From the NCBI GenBank assembly GCA_035534575.1, contig DATLRT010000039.1, positions 1-54,597 of the forward strand: DNA of 54,597 bases, in the 5' to 3' direction. The stretch comes from JAGWFU01 sp035534575. Its GTDB lineage: Archaea; Micrarchaeota; Micrarchaeia; Micrarchaeales; Micrarchaeaceae. This document shows positions 51,054 to 54,597 of the stretch, in pieces. Each line of letters begins with the position of its first letter. The stretch's first letter is position 1. Position numbers and translations under genes: made by a program. The notes beneath the pieces are model-generated. The model saw only the letters and a list, made by a program, of their open reading frames with translations, ran no database searches and had not been told where the DNA came from.

Positions 51054-51281
51054 TCAGAGGTATTCCATGAACTCTTCCCTGTTTATGCCAAGATCCTTCT
51101 TTATGATTTTGTTCAAAAGGCCACGGTCGATGACTTCATTGGAATGCATCGGTACCAATGTGGTTCTGCCGTCCTGGTCAGCTAAAAAGATGTGGCTGCC
51201 TTTCTAGCGTACGATTGAAAAGCCCATTAGCTTGAGTACCTTTATGAGTTCTTTTGCCGTGAGAATCGGCAATTTGCTCAT
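51054..51281 (-). pseudogene. hicA: hicA toxin gene interrupted by in-frame TAG
   Basis: HicA toxins are small double-stranded-RNA-binding-fold ribonucleases that cut mRNA. The frame begins MSKLPILTAKELIKVLKLM and continues KGSHIFLADQDGRTTLVPMH to REEFMEYL, a full-length HicA with the catalytic His in GSH. Codon 26 (51204-51206) is TAG where the family normally has Gln (R-Q-K-G-S-H), so a single CAG-to-TAG change explains it. There is no frameshift. The start overlaps the hicB stop by four bases (ATGA). The toxin is probably dead while the antitoxin is intact; a sequencing error or readthrough cannot be excluded. Confidence 0.82.
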
Positions 51282-51490
51282 TTTAGCGCCACGTTTTGAA
51301 CGCCTACGAACATAGCATCAGACCTTTGCCCGGACTCGAGGCAGAGCGCTATAGCCTCTTTTGTCCTCTTTACGAGCTGATCCAGGGTCTTCGCCTGTGT
51401 GTGGCAGCCAGGAAGTCCCACTACCTCCGAGATTAGGTATCCATCTTCGCCCTTCTCTATTATGATGGTAAACTCGTTATTGCTAGCCAT
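51278..51490 (-). CDS. hicB: HicB-like antitoxin
   Basis: A 70-residue protein with the partial RNase H fold typical of HicB: FTIIIEKGEDGYLISEVVGL, then PGCHTQAKTLDQLVKRTKEA and IALCLES. There is no separate DNA-binding tail, so it is the short form. It lies before hicA, as in many hicBA pairs, with a four-base overlap. A TATA-like element sits at 51511-51520, giving a leaderless message. Since hicA is broken, the gene may persist as a relic or as a defence against other HicA toxins. Confidence 0.85.
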   Translation of the reverse strand: MASNNEFTIIIEKGEDGYLISEVVGLPGCHTQAKTLDQLVKRTKEAIALCLESGQRSDAMFVGVQNVALK

Positions 51491-51510
51491 GGTATATTTT
51501 CCCAGTATTA

Positions 51511-51520
51511 GTTAATTAAA
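51511..51520 (-). promoter_or_regulatory. TATA box of hicBA
   Basis: Minus-strand TTTAATTAAC is centred ~25 bases before the hicB ATG. TTAATTAA within it is palindromic and could also be part of an operator. Confidence 0.4.
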
Positions 51521-51581
51521 CCTTATGGTAAATCCGCCACTACGTGCAACGGGACATGTTGGCTTACGCTCGTTGTTTGTT

Positions 51582-51643
51582 AAAAAGAAAGAAGAAGAAA
51601 AAGAAATTAAAGAAAAATTAAAAAAGAAGAAAAAGAAAGGGAG
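51582..51643 (-). terminator. Long T-rich tract after the S-layer gene
   Basis: About 60 bases directly after the S-layer stop are almost purely pyrimidine on the minus strand, with repeated runs of 4-6 T. Consecutive T-runs are the archaeal intrinsic termination signal, and the length suits a very highly transcribed gene. Confidence 0.6.
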
Positions 51644-51650
51644 ACAGCCA

Positions 51651-54597
51651 TTACTGGCTGCTCGCCGCCGCATACAGGTCCTGGATGAACGCGTTCGCAG
51701 CAGCTGTTGTCTGTGCGCCCGTGTAACCAGCTACCAGTACCCTGCTCGTTCCATAAGCCTGTGTCTGCTGGAACGTAGGTGTTACTGATACGTTGTACGC
51801 CTTCTGCAACTGGGCCGATAGCGTGTTCACATATCCGCTTCCTATCAAGACCAGGTTGCTTCCCGAGTTTGCCTGAGAGTCCAACACTACGATTGGCGTA
51901 GTTGTCAGGTTCTTAAGCCAGACTGGGGTTGTTGCCTGAGTCACTGATGGCGTTGCGATTATGTTGCTCACTCCGCTTATCGTGTAGTTCGACGCCGAAC
52001 CCAGACCGATCGTTGCGCTAACATTGGCTATGGAGACGTTAGCGATGTTTGTCGCCTGTCCGATTCCATATGGGCCATATGCTTTTGCAGTGCCGGCTGT
52101 TATCGCTGTCGTGCCCGGTGCCACAGCGAACTGCAGCATGTCCACGGCCTTTGCGAGGCTCAATGTCAGGGTGCTTGGAGTCACCGAGGCGAACTTGCTG
52201 CCCCTCTCTGTCCTGAACTGAGGCTGGACCTTCAGGTTGACGGCTGTCGTCGATATGTAGGTCATGTTGTTCTTCGTTCCGATGTTGTTGGTCGGTGCAG
52301 CGAAGTTAGCCGAGTAGTTCAGCTGGAACAGAGCCTGTGTCGTTGTACCCGCAGTGGAGTTTGCTATACCGAAAGCCAGCGCATCTGCTGTGCTTGTCGT
52401 TGGCACGCCGATTTCCGGCATGTTGTAGGTATAGTACTGCTGTATCGCGTTCGTGGCCACTGATGCTCCCGTCACGTCGAATGTCGGGGTCAGAGTGAAG
52501 GTCGTTGTAGCCTGACCTGTCTGCTGGTTGTATACCGCTCCTGTCACCGTTGACAACGCATACTGGTATGCGTTTATGTTCGTAGAGGGGTATATGATTA
52601 CGCTCTCCGGAATCGTGTTTGTCAACTGAGCCAGAGGCACTACGTCAACCAAGGCGTTGCCCAGGGTTGCGGTGTTGGCTGCGCTAGCCCATACCGCGAC
52701 ACCCAGTGCTCCACCCGGAAGCGACCTGCTCAACTTAATCGCAGTTACGTTGTACAATGTAGGTACGAATACCGACATCGCATTGGATGTCAACGTGTTC
52801 GAATAAGTTACTGAGGTCGTTGCGGTGTTGCTCGGGTATCCTGTTACGGACACGGTCAACGGGTTGGACGCTGTTACCCACGCAGGCGCTCCGGCGTTGT
52901 TGTACACCAGAACCACGTTGTCAGTTCCCGCAGGTACGTTGACAGTAGGTGGCATGGTTATTCCGGCTACGACAGGCTGGTTTGTTCCAGGACCCGTAAT
53001 CGCGTTTGTGGGTACGTTCAGCACGTATGGGTTAAGCAGGTATGATACGCTGCTTGCCGTCTGACCCGCATAGCTGAATGCGTTCGGTATCTGGCTCGAT
53101 ACGGTAAGCTCTACCGCAGGCTCAGTTATGTTCTTCACCGAGTATCCGACGCCTATTGAACCCAAGTTCTGGTACTGAGGTGTGCCAGCCGTCTGAGTGG
53201 TTGCAGTGACTGCGTCATAGCTACCAGCGCTCAGGGTCTCACCGACGAATGTCAACTTGTAGGCAGAAGGCTTCTGAACGAACGAGAAGCTCTGTCCCTG
53301 TGACAAGGTCGTTGGGGTCTGGTTGTACAGAATAATGCTCTGTAGAGCAGCCGAGTTTCCTGCAGATGACTTGGTCGTGTTTGTCCACAACAGTGTAGCA
53401 TACCAACCCGGGTTGCTCGTCTGGTTGAACACCTGCCCGTTTGTTACGTTGTACACGTTGGAGTACGCCTGCAGCTTTGCCCACTTCTGGTACTGGTAGT
53501 AACCAGCGAATGTCTGGTTAACCTTTACGAACAGCTTGTGGCCCGATACGTTGAACGATGCAGTCACTCCTGGAGAGATTGACGTCTGGTTTGTCAACTT
53601 GCCCTGGAAGTATACCGCAATCGATGCAGGGCTTATGCCGTTTGCATTGGCAAGACCCAAGTCCTGCAGCGCAACGGTAAAGTTAGCTCCGCTCGATATG
53701 TTCTTTCCTACATATACCGTAGTAAGAGGGGTCAACGATGCAGCCAATGTGACCTTACCGCCCGCGATCGTGGAGGTTGATCCAGCATTGCTGACACCGG
53801 CGCCATATCCGCCCAAGACTGTCCAGTTCTGGTTCAGCAGCCTTATTCCGACGTTCAGGTTCGTCACCGCAGTAGCAGAGCTAGTTGCCTGACCTGATAT
53901 CTGAATAGGCTTGTTGAACGTAGCCTGGTACGCTCCGCCCGCAGATATGAGCTGGAACTGGTTCACCAAGCTTCCCGGGGTTCCCTGGTTGAATACCGGG
54001 AATCCAGTCAGCCAAAGCGTCTCAGTCTCTCCTGCAGATCCGGAGTTGCTCAAGAGCGAGCCTAACTGCGCGTTCGTCACCTGCATGATGTTGTCGTAGG
54101 TGCCGGAAGTGAATGAGTTGAAGCTCACACCACCTCCGTTAGACTGGGCAGTTACAGTAGATGCCGGAACCGTTCCCGCAGTTGTGTACGGCGAGGCCGG
54201 AGGGGACAGGTTTATCGTAGTGCTGTGCAGATACGCGTACTGGCCTGCGCCCTGTAGGGTCTTGGTGCTTGCCGGTGCGCTTAATATCACTGCGCCGTTG
54301 AGCACTGATCCAATCAATGCGCTGAATGAGTATGTGCCTGCTCCAGTTCCAGTCGTTCCCGTCTCGTTGAGCCAGACCTTCTGGTTCGTGAGCGAGTACT
54401 TGGATGAAGATACAGCCACCTTGAGTGCACCCATTGCCTGAGTTGCGTTTATCGAAGCAGTTACAGGGACGCTTGTGTAAGCAAGGTTTCCTATTGCTGC
54501 AGCGACGTTACCTGCGGCGACTCCGTCGCTCGGTTGTGCGCTAGAACCCACGACAATCTGCACCAACGGTTGTCCGCTGTTGCTGATTATTGGTACA
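51651..54597 (-). CDS. S-layer protein (5' end beyond the window)
   Basis: The frame is open through the window edge, so the start and signal peptide are missing; at least 981 residues are present. The N-terminal end seen here (SNSGQPLVQIVVGSSAQPSD, then GVAAGNVAAAIGNLAY) and the C-terminal end (LVLIGSGYVNTLSAQLQKAY, then RVLVAGYTGAQTTAAANAFI) match the two conserved terminal domains of methanococcal-type S-layer proteins. The ~850 residues between are beta-rich, full of Thr, Ser, Asn, Val and Ala with very few charges, and carry many N-x-S/T sites. No C-terminal anchor is seen. Strong codon bias and a long T-rich terminator fit the main cell-wall protein. Confidence 0.88.
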   Translation of the reverse strand, partial: VPIISNSGQPLVQIVVGSSAQPSDGVAAGNVAAAIGNLAYTSVPVTASINATQAMGALKVAVSSSKYSLTNQKVWLNETGTTGTGAGTYSFSALIGSVLNGAVILSAPASTKTLQGAGQYAYLHSTTINLSPPASPYTTAGTVPASTVTAQSNGGGVSFNSFTSGTYDNIMQVTNAQLGSLLSNSGSAGETETLWLTGFPVFNQGTPGSLVNQFQLISAGGAYQATFNKPIQISGQATSSATAVTNLNVGIRLLNQNWTVLGGYGAGVSNAGSTSTIAGGKVTLAASLTPLTTVYVGKNISSGANFTVALQDLGLANANGISPASIAVYFQGKLTNQTSISPGVTASFNVSGHKLFVKVNQTFAGYYQYQKWAKLQAYSNVYNVTNGQVFNQTSNPGWYATLLWTNTTKSSAGNSAALQSIILYNQTPTTLSQGQSFSFVQKPSAYKLTFVGETLSAGSYDAVTATTQTAGTPQYQNLGSIGVGYSVKNITEPAVELTVSSQIPNAFSYAGQTASSVSYLLNPYVLNVPTNAITGPGTNQPVVAGITMPPTVNVPAGTDNVVLVYNNAGAPAWVTASNPLTVSVTGYPSNTATTSVTYSNTLTSNAMSVFVPTLYNVTAIKLSRSLPGGALGVAVWASAANTATLGNALVDVVPLAQLTNTIPESVIIYPSTNINAYQYALSTVTGAVYNQQTGQATTTFTLTPTFDVTGASVATNAIQQYYTYNMPEIGVPTTSTADALAFGIANSTAGTTTQALFQLNYSANFAAPTNNIGTKNNMTYISTTAVNLKVQPQFRTERGSKFASVTPSTLTLSLAKAVDMLQFAVAPGTTAITAGTAKAYGPYGIGQATNIANVSIANVSATIGLGSASNYTISGVSNIIATPSVTQATTPVWLKNLTTTPIVVLDSQANSGSNLVLIGSGYVNTLSAQLQKAYNVSVTPTFQQTQAYGTSRVLVAGYTGAQTTAAANAFIQDLYAAASSQ

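Noticed and set aside
51054..51281. hicA break explained by a frameshift or a programmed pyrrolysine codon
   Set aside because: The frame is the same before and after the TAG, and no pyrrolysine genes are visible; a simple nonsense change or sequence error is the simpler reading.

Overview
The window is archaeal and most likely comes from a DPANN genome of the Micrarchaeota (ARMAN-like) type. The archaeal markers are DNA topoisomerase VI subunit B, a Dim2/Pno1-type KH protein, aRF1, archaeal-type threonyl-tRNA synthetase with its editing domain, an archaeosortase-like protein, a methanococcal-style S-layer protein, and TATA-box promoters with short or absent leaders. The phylum call is inference from gene content. 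The secreted proteins are rich in Ser, Thr, Asn and Gly and poor in charge, which would suit an acidophile but does not prove it.

Layout. 0-7.8 kb: archaeosortase-like protein, a Nudix/uracil-DNA glycosylase fusion, an AbrB/PIN toxin-antitoxin pair, class II lysyl-tRNA synthetase, a coiled-coil/winged-helix protein, a KH protein and Top6B. 7.8-33.5 kb: a large block, almost all on the minus strand, that looks like a divergent type IV secretion or DNA-exchange machine. It holds a VirB4-like ATPase (11942-13465), two proteins that look like detached VirB3/VirB4 N-terminal parts (14911-16592), six tandem VirB6-like polytopic proteins (16648-24262), a charged membrane-anchored protein, two proteins carrying a VirB2/TrbC-like two-helix pilin module (26744-28720 and 28843-29400), and two long secreted proteins built from about six Ig-like domains each. 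33.5-41.3 kb: thrS, a NodU/TobZ-type carbamoyltransferase, a GT-C and a GT2 glycosyltransferase, a secreted anchored protein and a radical SAM protein, suggesting surface glycan work. 41.3-44.9 kb: small membrane proteins, two unrecognised soluble proteins and tRNA-Leu(UAG). 45-47.5 kb: serS and the aRF1 gene. 47.6-54.6 kb: a Yip1-like membrane protein, two exported proteins sharing a four-cysteine domain, a hicBA pair whose hicA is broken by an in-frame TAG, and an S-layer protein cut by the window edge.

How it may fit together. VirB4-type ATPase, VirB6-like channel proteins and VirB2-like pilin are the same core set as the crenarchaeal Ced/Ted DNA import machinery. I see no relaxase, VirD4 coupling ATPase or VirB11 here. 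The strongest hypothesis is a DPANN cell-surface machine for contact and uptake or transfer, with Ig-domain fibres and pilin-Ig fusions on the outside. Domain calls for the VirB-like parts rest on topology, motifs and order, not on database searches.
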